From assembly GCA_963422275.1 (NCBI GenBank), contig OY729418.1, forward strand, positions 62,001 to 126,000: a stretch of 64,000 nt of DNA, written 5' to 3'. The notes below the pieces were generated by a model, which made no database searches, had not been told where the DNA came from, and was given only the letters and a program-made list of their open reading frames with translations. Source of the stretch: G963422275 sp963422275. GTDB lineage: Bacteria; Pseudomonadota; Alphaproteobacteria; Rhodobacterales; Rhodobacteraceae. This document shows, piece by piece, positions 36,004 to 45,055 of the stretch (within the stretch, counting starts at the first letter, position 1; the number at the start of each line of letters is the position of its first letter). The translations under genes were made by a program, and so were the position numbers.

Positions 36004-37034
36004 ACTGCTTATGCATTTGGTTCCGGTTTGATCAAGATGTGGCAGGGATGAGGTTTGGCGCGCAGCGCCTGCAGGAACAGGGACAGGAACGCAGCGTGGC
36101 GATTTCGGCGCCGATTGAAACGAAAGACGAACTCGTCGAGATAGGTCTGGAGGTGCTTGGCGCGCAGCCCGTGATAGACGCCCCGCGCCCAGCCCTTGAG
36201 GTTGGAGAACGCGGTGTGAATCCAGGCGAGAACTTCATGGGCCGGCCTGTCGCCAACGACATGGGGCTGGTGGCGGTCCCGAGGCACCGCGCTGTAGCCT
36301 CTCCAGCCGTCTGTCTTGACGATCGCGGTCGCGGCGGTGTTGCGCACAACGAAGCTGCCGAGATCCTTGGCGCTGCAGGACCGGATCGTGGCCTGCCGCA
36401 GGCGGCCCGGCGTGTTGCCGTCGCCGAGTTCGACCGCGCCGGCGATCGGAATCTTGCCTTCGGGGCTGCGCCCCGGCCCCGGCGGCGCGCCCTTGTCGCG
36501 CTGCGGCAGGCTGGCCTCGTCGATCTCGACCAGACCGGACAGCGGGCTGCGCTCGGGGTTGACCATGGCGCGGCGAAGCTTGGCGGCGAGCATCCAGGCA
36601 CTGCGACAGTACCCGATCCCGAGCCGCTTCTGCAGCTGCAGGGCGGAGATGCCATTGCAATGAGTGGCCATCAGACAGGCGGCCCAGAACCAGGTCGCGA
36701 GCGACAGCTTGGTTCGGTGCAGCAGGGTGCCGGCGGTGGCCGAAGTTTGACGATGGCAACGGATGCACTCGAAGCTGTGCTTCCTGGTCTTCAACTCCCA
36801 CCCGCGATCGTGGCCGCAGGCGGGACACCGGAAGCCGTTCGGCCATCGGGCGGCGATGAGCCACCGGGCGCAGGCGTCGTCGGGGAACAGGCGCTGAAAG
36901 GCGATGAGGGCGATGAGACTGGTGGGGATTTCGGTCATCGGATGGTTCCACATCAAGAATGTCATGCGAACATTCCATCATCCGACATCCCGAACACAAC
37001 ATCTTGTATCGCAGGAATCATGTGCATAAGCAAT
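36004..37034 (-). mobile_element. IS1595-family element, copy 2 (1031 bp, complete)
   Basis: Inverted repeats ACTGCTTATGCA (36004) and ATTGCTTATGCA (ending 37034, minus strand) are flanked by a perfect 8-bp duplication TCGCCGTA (35996-36003 and 37035-37042). The element contains one intact transposase gene. Confidence 0.94.
36009..36965 (-). CDS. IS1595-family transposase, full length
   Basis: This 318-residue protein has the zinc-ribbon with two CxxC pairs (CPACGHDRGW; ECIRCHRQT), the helical linker and the ISXO2-like DDE/DDN domain (LVEIDEASLP, VKTDGWRGYSAVPRD, VLAWIHTAFSNLKGW). The terminal block is HLQTYLDEFVFRFNRRRNR, missing from copy 1. It carries a 9-bp duplication near the N-terminus (SLIALIAFQRL against SLIAFQRL) relative to copy 1. 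It is a likely source of transposition in the genome. Confidence 0.93.
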   Translation of the reverse strand: MTFLMWNHPMTEIPTSLIALIAFQRLFPDDACARWLIAARWPNGFRCPACGHDRGWELKTRKHSFECIRCHRQTSATAGTLLHRTKLSLATWFWAACLMATHCNGISALQLQKRLGIGYCRSAWMLAAKLRRAMVNPERSPLSGLVEIDEASLPQRDKGAPPGPGRSPEGKIPIAGAVELGDGNTPGRLRQATIRSCSAKDLGSFVVRNTAATAIVKTDGWRGYSAVPRDRHQPHVVGDRPAHEVLAWIHTAFSNLKGWARGVYHGLRAKHLQTYLDEFVFRFNRRRNRHAAFLSLFLQALRAKPHPCHILIKPEPNA

Positions 37035-37042
37035 TCGCCGTA

Positions 37043-37326
37043 TTTGACGTGCAGGCAGTTTTTGAAAAGCGGAAATCAACCAGCACGATGATGAAAGATC
37101 ACCCAAGCATCAAGACTCGAAGCTACGATGCAAGCACTTGAGCCATCCTGTTCGTATCCCCGATCTGGGTTCGCCGTGAATCTCAAGAGCCACGGGACCA
37201 AACCTGTCCTGCATCAGCCGAATTATTTGGCGTCGATGCCTCACGCGACTGATTTCCAGACCGGACTGGCAATGGTGATGTTATCTCGCTAGGTTCGATC
37301 GAAGGCATGGTACAAGCTCATTTGAA
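37043..37326. other. intergenic stretch before the restriction endonuclease
   Basis: No gene is recognised. The last 60 bp hold the leader of the HNH endonuclease gene without an obvious strong promoter. Confidence 0.4.
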
Positions 37327-38211
37327 ATGAACAGGCGAGATTTGCGGGCCGCTTTCGCCAACCTTAATATTTGGAAGGCAGGAGAAAAGCGTGCTCCGAA
37401 CAAGCCATTGCTTGTGTTGTGGGCCATTGGCCGGTGTCTCGGCGGAATGGACCGCTGGACAAGTTACAAAGTCGTCGACACAGAGCTGCGGATTCTGCTG
37501 AGGCGATTCGGTCCGCCTCGGGAAATCGTGCATACTGAATTTCCATTCTGGCGCTTGCAGCATGACGACGTCTGGGAGGTGAGAGAGGCAAGCCACATCT
37601 CCATTGGACCAGGCGGAGATGCTCGCATAGGATCCTTGATTGAGGAGAATGCACACGGTGGATTTCCAAAGGAGATATACGATGACTTGATAGATGACGA
37701 GCAACTGGCTGTCGGGATTGCAGATGATCTAGTCGACGCCCACTTCCCGTCCACGCTTCACGCCGACATCTTGAAAGCGGTCGGAATCCATTCAAGATTC
37801 GAGTGCGTTCGCCGAAGGCCTCGCGACTCGTTGTTCAGAGCAAAGGTGCTGGACGCATACGATCATCGGTGTGCCGTGTGCGCTTTCGCTCTCCGCTTGA
37901 ACAAAGAGCCCATCGGTCTGGAAGCGGCTCACATAAAATGGCACATGGCTCGCGGTCCCGATCAAATCGCGAACGCACTTTCGCTATGCGCGCTTCATCA
38001 CAGACTGTTCGATGCAGGTGCTTTCACTCTGTCGCTTGATCGGAGGGTAGTGGTCTCGAATGCTGCTGACGGCCCCAGCCTAATTGATGTGCTCGGACAC
38101 TTTGAGTCCCGTGAGATGTTTCTTCCCAAGAGCGAAAAGAACTTTCCAGATGAGCAATTCTTGAAGTGGCATCGCAGCGAAGTTTTCAAATCATTTGCTG
38201 ATGTGAACTAG
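37327..38211 (+). CDS. phosphorothioated-DNA-binding HNH restriction endonuclease (SBD-HNH)
   Basis: This 294-residue protein matches the two-domain type IV restriction enzymes that recognise phosphorothioate-modified DNA (ScoMcrA/SprMcrA type). The N-terminal sulfur-binding domain shows RAPNKPLLVLWAIGR and the hydrophobic-pocket segment TEFPFWRLQHDDVWEV. The C-terminal HNH nuclease shows HRCAVCAF, LEAAHIKWHMARGPD, NALSLCALHHRLFDAGAFTL. It would cut incoming DNA modified by Dnd-type systems. No dnd genes lie in the window, as expected for a cell using it purely for defence. Its TAG stop is in the CTAG duplicated by IS-A copy 2, so the native C-terminus may be unchanged or slightly shortened. 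Confidence 0.87.
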   Translation: MNRRDLRAAFANLNIWKAGEKRAPNKPLLVLWAIGRCLGGMDRWTSYKVVDTELRILLRRFGPPREIVHTEFPFWRLQHDDVWEVREASHISIGPGGDARIGSLIEENAHGGFPKEIYDDLIDDEQLAVGIADDLVDAHFPSTLHADILKAVGIHSRFECVRRRPRDSLFRAKVLDAYDHRCAVCAFALRLNKEPIGLEAAHIKWHMARGPDQIANALSLCALHHRLFDAGAFTLSLDRRVVVSNAADGPSLIDVLGHFESREMFLPKSEKNFPDEQFLKWHRSEVFKSFADVN

Positions 38212-39108
38212 GCTGTGTACCCAATTATATGAAGAGATTGCATAAGGGTCTTGTGCGACTGATGATCCTTGGAAGGGGTTTCGACTTATGGCAAGTTCCC
38301 GCCACGACATGACCGATGCGGAATGGTTGGTTCTGCGATCGGTTCTGCCAACCGGTCGGCAAGGACCGATGCGCAAGAACGACCGCCGGGTTTTCGACGG
38401 CATCTTTTTCGTGCTGCGCAGTGGCATCCCATGGCGCGACCTGCCGCGACGCCACGGTCCGTACACGACCTGTTGCAACCGCTGCAATCGATGGAGCAAG
38501 GACGGGACCTGGTCGCAGATCATGGAGAAGTTGCAGAGACTTGTCGGGCAGGACGACGGTCCGGACGGCGGCGGAGCCGGGCACTTGAAGACGCGGATGA
38601 TCGACTCCTCGGCGGTCCGCGTCCACAAGCACGGAGCCGGGTCGCGGAGGGATGCACAGCCCCGGCACATCGGGCGCAGCCGGGGCGGTCTGACCACCAA
38701 AATTCATGTCGCTGTCGACGGCGGGGGGCATCCCACGGCGATGCGGCTGTCGCCCGGTCAGGTCGCCGACTGCACCCAGGCACTGGCACTGCTCGGCAAC
38801 GATGACCCAGCAGCGATCGTGATCGGCGACAAGGCTTGCGACACCGACGCCATTGTCACCCGGATCAAAGCCGGCGGCGGCGGCGCCGTCATTCCCTCCA
38901 GAAGCCATCGCAAAACGCAGCGTCCGCTGGACCGCAAAGCCTATGCAAGCCGCAATCGCGCAGAGCGGTTCTTCGCCAGAATCAAGGAGTTCCGCAGGGT
39001 CGCAACGCGCTGCGACAAACGCGCCCGCAACTTCCTCTCCGCCGTCACCCTCGCCGCAGCACGCTGCATCCTGCGCAATCTCGCACAAAAATCAATTGAG
39101 TCCACAGC
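38212..39108 (+). mobile_element. IS-A, copy 2 (IS5 family, 897 bp)
   Basis: It begins GCTGTGTACCCAATTATA at 38212 and ends ...TGAGTCCACAGC at 39108, with CTAG at 38208-38211 and 39109-39112. One side adjoins the endonuclease stop codon; the other abuts the end of an IS-C copy, which shares the same CTAG. Confidence 0.94.
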
Positions 39109-39112
39109 CTAG
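38288..39112 (+). CDS. IS-A transposase, intact
   Basis: This 274-residue protein is nearly identical to copy 1, with substitutions such as GDKACDTDAI for GDKAYDTDAI and RNRAERFFARIKEF for RNRVERFFSRIKEF. The catalytic Asp, Asp and Glu are kept. The TAG stop again comes from the flanking CTAG target copy rather than from the element. Confidence 0.93.
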   Translation: MASSRHDMTDAEWLVLRSVLPTGRQGPMRKNDRRVFDGIFFVLRSGIPWRDLPRRHGPYTTCCNRCNRWSKDGTWSQIMEKLQRLVGQDDGPDGGGAGHLKTRMIDSSAVRVHKHGAGSRRDAQPRHIGRSRGGLTTKIHVAVDGGGHPTAMRLSPGQVADCTQALALLGNDDPAAIVIGDKACDTDAIVTRIKAGGGGAVIPSRSHRKTQRPLDRKAYASRNRAERFFARIKEFRRVATRCDKRARNFLSAVTLAAARCILRNLAQKSIESTA

Positions 39113-39730
39113 GGAACCTCTGAATATAGCCTGATTTTGGGTGTTGCATTGCGCATCCGGTGCGTGTCCGCCATTTTGCGCCACGCCTTTTTTTGGGGGG
39201 ATCCTGACATGCAGCGCCTCGGCAATTGACCTTTGCCAGCCTCGAATGCGATCGCAAGAAGCGCAAGAAGCGCCGCGAGATCTTTCTGGAGCGGATGGAC
39301 GGCCTGATCCCCTGGGAACGCCTGGAGGCTCGCATTGCGCCAGCGCATCCGAAGGGCGGCGGCAAGGGGCGACAGCCGTATCCGCTGTCGGTGATGCTGC
39401 GCGTGCACTGCGTCCAGCTGTTCTGCAATCTGAGCGATCCGCTGATGGAGGACCAGCTTGCGAGGCGGAGAGCATCCGGCGCTTTGCCGGGGCGGTGCTT
39501 GCGCTGCTTCTGGGCTTCTCGAACCTGATGATTGCCCAGCCGCACCTGTCGTGACAAGGGATCAGTGTGTCCGGAATTTGCCGGGTCGGCCCCGCGGGGG
39601 CTGAACCGCCGCCGGTTTCGCCCCGAAAACGCGCATTTGCGGCTTCCGGACCGCCGAAAACCGACCGGTGCAGCCGGGAAGGGCGGTTTCCGCAGCCAAA
39701 ACCAGAAAAACCCTCCAAATCAGAGGTTCG
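39113..39730 (+). mobile_element. IS-C, copy 2 (IS5 family, internally deleted)
   Basis: Both ends are recognisable: GGAACCTCTGAATATAGCC at the left after CTAG, and CAAATCAGAGGTTCG at the right, where the last base and the expected CTAG are changed (CTAT). The coding part runs from FASLECDRKKRKKRREIFLE through VHCVQLFCNLSDPLMEDQL and then jumps to LLGFSNLMIAQPHLS. About 610 bp in the centre are missing relative to copy 3. It removes the N-terminal part of the relaxase gene. Confidence 0.85.
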
Positions 39731-40565
39731 CTATGTGAGTATCGGGCCGAGCGATCGACTGCCCGAATTTGAAAAGGGCATGATCGTCACCGCTCACCCT
39801 GCCTCGCATAGCCCGCGTCCATCTGACATGACGATCAATGACATCGCCAGCAAGCATGGCGGTATCTACAGCGCGGCAACGCATTTGGCGGACGCGCCGC
39901 GAACGAGTGAGGAATTTATCAAGGCGCATGTCCGGCGTCTCGAAGCCATGCGCAAGGCCGGTGTTTCGGTGGCGCGGCAGGCTGACGGTTCCTGGCGCAT
40001 ACCGCCGGATTTTCTTGATCACGCGGCGTCCTACGAATTTGAGACCACGCGATCCAGACCGGTCCGTATGGAGATGGCCTCCCGCGTCAATCTTCAAACC
40101 ATGCGCACTGCTATCGGTGCGACATGGCTTGATGAACACTTACGCGATCATGACGACAACGTAACTGCGCGTGGCTTTGGCGGTGAAGTGGAACAGGCGC
40201 GCGTGGCGCGGCGGGCGTTTCTTCACCGCGAAGGCGTCCTCAAAAATATGACCGACCGGATTGACGACAAGATTCTGGCAACGCTGAACCGGCGCGATAT
40301 GGAAGCGGCGGCTAAATCTGTCGCGCAAAAGCTCGGAAAGGAGTTCACGCCCGCGCCGCGTTCGGGGCGCATCAGCGGCAAATATGTTGAACGGCTCGAC
40401 CGGCCAGGCGGACGTTATGCGGTGATAGAGCGGGCCAAGGACTTTTCGCTGGTGCCTTGGCGTGAGGTGATGGACCGCAATCTCGGAAAGCAAATCAGCG
40501 GCGCCGTCCGGGGCAACCGGATTTCATGGACTCTTGGCAAGAATCGCGGCATCGATGGGAGATAG
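39731..40565 (+). pseudogene. MobA/VirD2-like relaxase, DUF3363 C-terminal domain only
   Basis: The open frame from the IS-C junction reads YVSIGPSDRLPEFEKGMIVT, MTINDIASKHGGIYSAATHL, FIKAHVRRLEAMRKAG, TWLDEHL, TARGFGGEV and ends FSLVPWREVMDRNLGKQISG-AVRGNRISWTLGKNRGI. This is the DUF3363 half of conjugative relaxases that nick oriT. The catalytic Tyr/His relaxase domain is lost to the IS-C insertion. With hipBA and traG downstream it marks the remnant of an integrative conjugative element or plasmid. Confidence 0.86.
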
Positions 40566-40718
40566 TGTATGAAATTTACGTCATTAAAGGCAAAGATTGA
40601 TGTTAATGCATGAAATATAACGCATTAACGATATATTATCTTGAATGATCGATAATGCGTGATATATGCTGCATTAGAATGAAAAAATACAGATAGTGAG
40701 TGAAATATGGCGCATAAA
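40564..40718 (+). promoter_or_regulatory. four operator-like boxes in the hipBA promoter
   Basis: Boxes of the form TAATGC-N12-GCATTA occur at 40604-40629 (TTAATGC/GCATTAA) and 40654-40677. Weaker versions with the same N12 core lie at 40564-40588 (TAGTGT/TCATTAA) and 40695-40718 (TAGTGA/GCATAA). The N12 cores resemble each other (ATGAAATATAAC, GTGATATATGCT, ATGAAATTTACG, GTGAAATATGGC). The last box covers the hipB start codon. The region is AT-rich and likely contains the promoter, so HipB autorepression is inferred. Confidence 0.7.
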
Positions 40719-41084
40719 ATTGATTTCGACTTTGCCTCCAGTGAGACCATCGAGGATGCGCTCAGCGAAAGGATCGAAGAGATTCGGCTGAAGCGTAATA
40801 TCACGCAAAGCCGCCTCGCACGCGAGGCTGGCGTCTCACGCAGCACCATCACCCGCCTCGCTCAGGAGGGAAAGGGAATCTCTCTTGATAGTTTCATCCG
40901 TGTCCTCAAAGCGCTGCAACTGGCAGACAATTTGGGAACTCTTTTGCCCGACCCTGGATTGAGTCCGCTCGAAGAACTGGAAAAAAGCAGCCAGCCATCC
41001 CGGCAACGCGCCCGCGCCAGGAAACGGGATCAGAAGAAATGGACTTGGGGAGATCAGGGGCAGGATGATGGAGAAGCATCATGA
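40707..41084 (+). CDS. hipB: HipB-like XRE-family antitoxin
   Basis: This 125-residue protein has a helix-turn-helix domain at about residues 20-75 (IEEIRLKRNITQSRLAREAG, VSRSTITRLAQEGKGISLDS, FIRVLKALQLADNLGTLL) and a basic C-terminal tail (RQRARARKRDQKKWTW). HipB proteins neutralise and co-repress with HipA. The stop overlaps the hipA start in ATGA. The palindromes upstream and over its own start fit autoregulation. Confidence 0.88.
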   Translation: MAHKIDFDFASSETIEDALSERIEEIRLKRNITQSRLAREAGVSRSTITRLAQEGKGISLDSFIRVLKALQLADNLGTLLPDPGLSPLEELEKSSQPSRQRARARKRDQKKWTWGDQGQDDGEAS

Positions 41085-42391
41085 CCACCGCCAGTGTTGA
41101 ACTGTGGGGAAAGCGCATTGGCGCCGTGACATGGGTGGCGGATCGCGGGATCGGCATCTTTCAGTTTACCCCGGAATTTGGAGCGAGCGGTATTGAAGTT
41201 TCCCCCTTACAAATGCCGTGGCGGGAAACGCCTTACGAGTTTCCGAGCCTGAGCAGAGAGACATTCAGGGGACTCCCCGGCATGCTGGCCGACAGCCTGC
41301 CGGACAAATTCGGCAATGCCCTGATCAATGTCTGGCTGGCAAACCAGGGCCGTCCTGAAACAAGTTTCAATCCGGTTGAGCGGCTTTGCTATACCGGGAC
41401 ACGCGGTATGGGCGCGCTTGAATACAAGCCGGCAATAACAGGTTCTCCAACAAAAGCGCGAAAGGTCGAAGTGGACCGGCTTGTCGACTTGTCGAACCGG
41501 ATTTTGAGTGATCGGGAAAACCTCGCCGGTCACTTAACCGGCAAGGATGATGCGCGGGACATTGAAGACATATTGCGCGTCGGGACTTCCGCCGGCGGCG
41601 CACGGGCAAAGGCGATCCTTGCATGGAATGAAGAGACCGGTGAATTCAAGTCCGGCCAGATCAAGACGGACAAAGGTTACACCCATTGGCTCATGAAGTT
41701 CGACGGCGTGGACGAAAACAAGGACAAGGAACTTGCCGACCCAAAGGGGTTCGGGCGCATCGAATATGCCTATCATCTTATGGCGAAGAAGGCCGGTATC
41801 ATCATGATGCCGTGCCGCCTGCACGAGGAAGGCGGGCGGGCTCATTTCATGACCAAACGCTTTGACCGCACCGACGCGGGAGACAAGCTGTACTATCAGT
41901 CTTTGTGCGCCTTACAGCATTTCGATTTCAACATGGCGGGCGCTTATTCCTATGAGCAGGCGCTTCAAACCATCAAATCCTTGAATCTTCCGGCTGAGGA
42001 TATTGACCAACAGGTGCGCCGCACGCTGTTCAACATCATTGCGCGCAATCAGGATGATCACGTCAAGAACATCGGATTTGTCATGGACAAGGAGGGTGAA
42101 TGGCGACTCTCGCCGGCCTTTGACGTCGCCTACAGCTACAATCCGCAAGGTTCCTTGACGTCTCAGCATCAAATGAGTCTGGGCGGAAAACGTGATGGAT
42201 TTGATTTGAGCGATCTTGTCGCATTTGGCGAATTTGCCGGACTGAAAGAGCGCAAGATGAAAACCATCATCGCTGAGATCATTGACGTGGTGAAGCAGTG
42301 GACCAAGTTTGCAGAGCAGACGGGGGTTCATGATGAGCATGTCGCTCAAATCCAGCGCACACTCCGGGTCACTGAATTTGATAAAGATTGA
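41081..42391 (+). CDS. hipA: HipA-family serine/threonine kinase toxin
   Basis: This 436-residue kinase has the N-terminal couple domain (VELWGKRIGAVTWVADRG, then EFPSLSRETFRGLPGMLADSLPD) and the kinase core: the P-loop-like GTSAGGARAKAIL, KTDKGYTHWLMKFDG, ERxGI-type substrate sites replaced by AYHLMAKKAGIIMMPC, the catalytic loop NIIARNQDDHVKNIGFV and metal-binding LSPAFDVAYSYN. HipA toxins phosphorylate a tRNA synthetase (GltX in E. coli) and induce persistence. The frame and motifs are complete, so it is likely functional. It lies between relaxase and traG, an unusual cargo position. Confidence 0.92.
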   Translation: MTTASVELWGKRIGAVTWVADRGIGIFQFTPEFGASGIEVSPLQMPWRETPYEFPSLSRETFRGLPGMLADSLPDKFGNALINVWLANQGRPETSFNPVERLCYTGTRGMGALEYKPAITGSPTKARKVEVDRLVDLSNRILSDRENLAGHLTGKDDARDIEDILRVGTSAGGARAKAILAWNEETGEFKSGQIKTDKGYTHWLMKFDGVDENKDKELADPKGFGRIEYAYHLMAKKAGIIMMPCRLHEEGGRAHFMTKRFDRTDAGDKLYYQSLCALQHFDFNMAGAYSYEQALQTIKSLNLPAEDIDQQVRRTLFNIIARNQDDHVKNIGFVMDKEGEWRLSPAFDVAYSYNPQGSLTSQHQMSLGGKRDGFDLSDLVAFGEFAGLKERKMKTIIAEIIDVVKQWTKFAEQTGVHDEHVAQIQRTLRVTEFDKD

Positions 42392-42604
42392 GTTTTACAG
42401 CTCTGTTTTCCCGTAATTGACACCTGAATTCCCCCGCTTGCCACTCTGTAGGCGGCTTGATCTTCCTTTAGAGTCACGAGCAATCACCGCATGCTGAAAT
42501 TCAACCCAAACTGGCTGATTTCATTCAGATTTCTACCCGCTTTCCTCACTATACGGAGCACCTGCTCGCACGCAATCTGACCTCACGCAAAACGAGGTCA
42601 ATTC

Positions 42605-44633
42605 ATGTCGTCGCAGGCCATTTTATACGGTCATATTCTCTCAGTGCTCGCCACCATTGCCGGGGGCCTGTGGATTGCAACGCAGTGGGTGGCCGCGCAA
42701 TTCGATTATGATCCCTATCTCGGCCCTGCCTGGTTCAGCGTCTTTGAAACGCCGGTCTATTATCCCTGGCGTCTGTTTGAATGGTGGCATGCGTTTCACG
42801 CCTACGCGCCCGAAATTTTCAGAACCGGCGGCAAGATTGTTGTCGGGGCTACCTTTGCCAGCATCATCATTGCCGCGCTGCTATCGGTCTGGCGCGGGCG
42901 CCGCGCAAAAAAGCTGACCACGTTCGGATCGTCGGAATGGGCGAGCAAGCGCATCATGAAACGCGCCGGGCTACTCACGCGAACCGGCGTCTTTCTCGGC
43001 AAGTTCAAAAACAACTATCTGCGCCACGCCGGCCCGGAACATATTATGGCGTTCGCGCCGACCCGCTCCGGCAAGGGCGTTGGACTGGTCGTGCCGACGC
43101 TTTTGAGCTGGGGCGAAAGCACCGTCATTCACGACATCAAAGGTGAAAACTGGCAGCTTACCGCTGGCTGGCGTTCAACCTTCTCCCATTGCCTGCTGTT
43201 CAACCCGACCGACCCGGCGAGCGCGAAATACAATCCGCTTCTGGAAGTGAGAAAAGGCCGAAACGAAGTCCGCGACGTTCAGAACATCGCCGATATTTTG
43301 GTCGATCCCGAAGGCGCGCTGGAGCGCCGCAATCATTGGGAAAAGACCGGCCACGCCCTTCTGGTCGGCGCCATCCTGCATGTTCTTTATGCGGAGAAAG
43401 AAAAGACGCTCGCGCGCGTCGCCAGTTTCTTGTCTGACCCCGGTCGCTCTTTTGAACGGACGCTCCGGGTGATGATGAGTACCAATCATCTCGGCCCCGA
43501 AGGAGGCAAACCCCAGACTCATCCCGTTGTCGCGCAAGCAGCGCGTGAACTCTTGAACAAGTCTGAAAATGAGCGCTCGGGCGTCCTGTCAACGGCGATG
43601 AGTTTTCTGGGGCTTTACCGTGATCCGACGGTGGCAGAGGTGACATCCTCCTGCGATTGGCGCATTGCCGATCTGATCGGCGGAAAAAAAACCTGTCTCG
43701 CTCTATCTGGTGGTGCCGCCTTCCGACATTTCGCGCACCAAACCCCTTGTCCGGTTGATCCTCAATCAGATCGGGCGTCGCCTCACTGAAAAACTTGACG
43801 ATCAGGCTGAACTAGAAAAACGCCGCCGCGTTTTGCTGATGCTGGATGAATTTCCGGCGCTTGGCCGCCTCGATTTCTTTGAAAGCGCGCTGGCTTTCAT
43901 GGCGGGTTACGGATTGCGGGATTTCCTGATCGCCCAGTCGCTCAATCAGATCGAAAAGGCATACGGGCCGAATAATTCCATTCTCGACAACTGCCATGTG
44001 CGGGTCGCCTTCGCCACCAATGACGAACGCACGGCAAAACGCATTTCGGATGCGCTCGGCTCGACCACTGAAATGCGCGCTATGCGGAACTACGCCGGGC
44101 ACCGGCTCGCACCCTGGCTCGGTCATGTCATGGTATCGAGGCAGGAATCCGCGCGTCAGCTTCTGACCCCTGGCGAGATCATGCAGCTACCGCCGGACGA
44201 CGAGATTGTCCTCGTCTCCGGTTTCTCGCCGGTGCGCGCAAAGAAGCTGCGTTATTTTCAAGATCGGAATTTTGTCAGCCGCGTTATCTCCCCTCCCGCG
44301 CTGGCAGGCCCTGGTCATCCCTATGGCGACCGACCCGGTTCCCGCCCGGATGATTGGGGCCACATGACCCGGCCTGTGGATGATCGCCTGTTTTCCGTGA
44401 CGGAAGACGACGGCGGCGGCGGTGAGGACGGCGGCAAAGACCTCAAACCGGAAATCGACACGCCTGCGCGCGAGTCCGATCCATCCCCTGAACCCGAACA
44501 AACAGACGATCTGGACGACACCGGCGATGTAACGGCAAAGCGCGCCGCCGATCTTGCCCGCCAGGCTGAGATCGCAAAACGCAGCTACGGGCTCAATCGC
44601 GGAACACCCGAATTGGACATTCTGGATTTTTGA
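42605..44633 (+). pseudogene. TraG/VirD4-type conjugative coupling ATPase, frameshifted
   Basis: The first frame (42605-43789) has N-terminal helices (ILSVLATIAGGLWIATQWVA; GGKIVVGATFASIIIAALLS), Walker A APTRSGKGVGLVVPTLL and HDIKGENWQLTAGWR. At about 43683 a run of eight A shifts the frame by one. Seven A would restore SLYLVVPPSDISRTKPLVRL, continuing as RRVLLMLDEFPALGRLDFF (Walker B) and ending at 44633. The rebuilt protein is about 676 residues, normal for the family. It couples the relaxosome to a type IV secretion channel, but no trb/virB genes follow in the window. A GAGG ribosome-binding site precedes the ATG; the 213 bp upstream of it hold no gene. Confidence 0.87.
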
Positions 44634-44635
44634 CG

Positions 44636-45055
44636 ATGGCTTCCACAAACCCACGCATACACCCTTATCTGAAACCGGAAGTCTTTGCGCGCCTTCAAGC
44701 GGCGAAACTCAAACCTGGACGGTCGGAATCCGACATCGTGAACCGGGCGCTGGCCTCTTTTTTCAGCCACGAACATGAAGACAAGCGCGATGCGGCGCTG
44801 ATCCGCCGTCTTGATCGCATCTCCCGGCAGATTGAGGGATTGGAACGCAGACAGATCATTGCCGCCGAAGCCTTTGCGCTGTTCGTTCGCTATTTCCTGA
44901 CTGTCATTCCGCAGGTCGCAGAGGCTGACAAGAAGGCGGCGCAGGCCGTAGGCCATTCACGGTTCGAGACCTATCTGAAAAGCCTTCAAACCATTCTCGA
45001 AGACGGCGAGGCCATCCTGTTTCACCGGATGGAAGATCGCCTAGGGAACCTCTGA
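44636..45055 (+). CDS. CopG-like ribbon-helix-helix protein of the conjugation module, C-terminus replaced by IS
   Basis: The ATG at 44636 is 3 bp after the traG stop. The N-terminus MASTNPRIHPYLKPEVFARL and AAKLKPGRSESDIVNRALASFF looks like the DNA-binding ribbon-helix-helix proteins encoded after traG in IncP-like and ICE modules. Downstream is a helical region (RIRRLDRISRQIEGLERRQ-like, FALFVRYFLTVIPQV). The last four residues GNL plus the stop come from IS-C copy 3, inserted at the CTAG in DRL. The native end is therefore lost, though the shortening may be small. Confidence 0.75.
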   Translation: MASTNPRIHPYLKPEVFARLQAAKLKPGRSESDIVNRALASFFSHEHEDKRDAALIRRLDRISRQIEGLERRQIIAAEAFALFVRYFLTVIPQVAEADKKAAQAVGHSRFETYLKSLQTILEDGEAILFHRMEDRLGNL

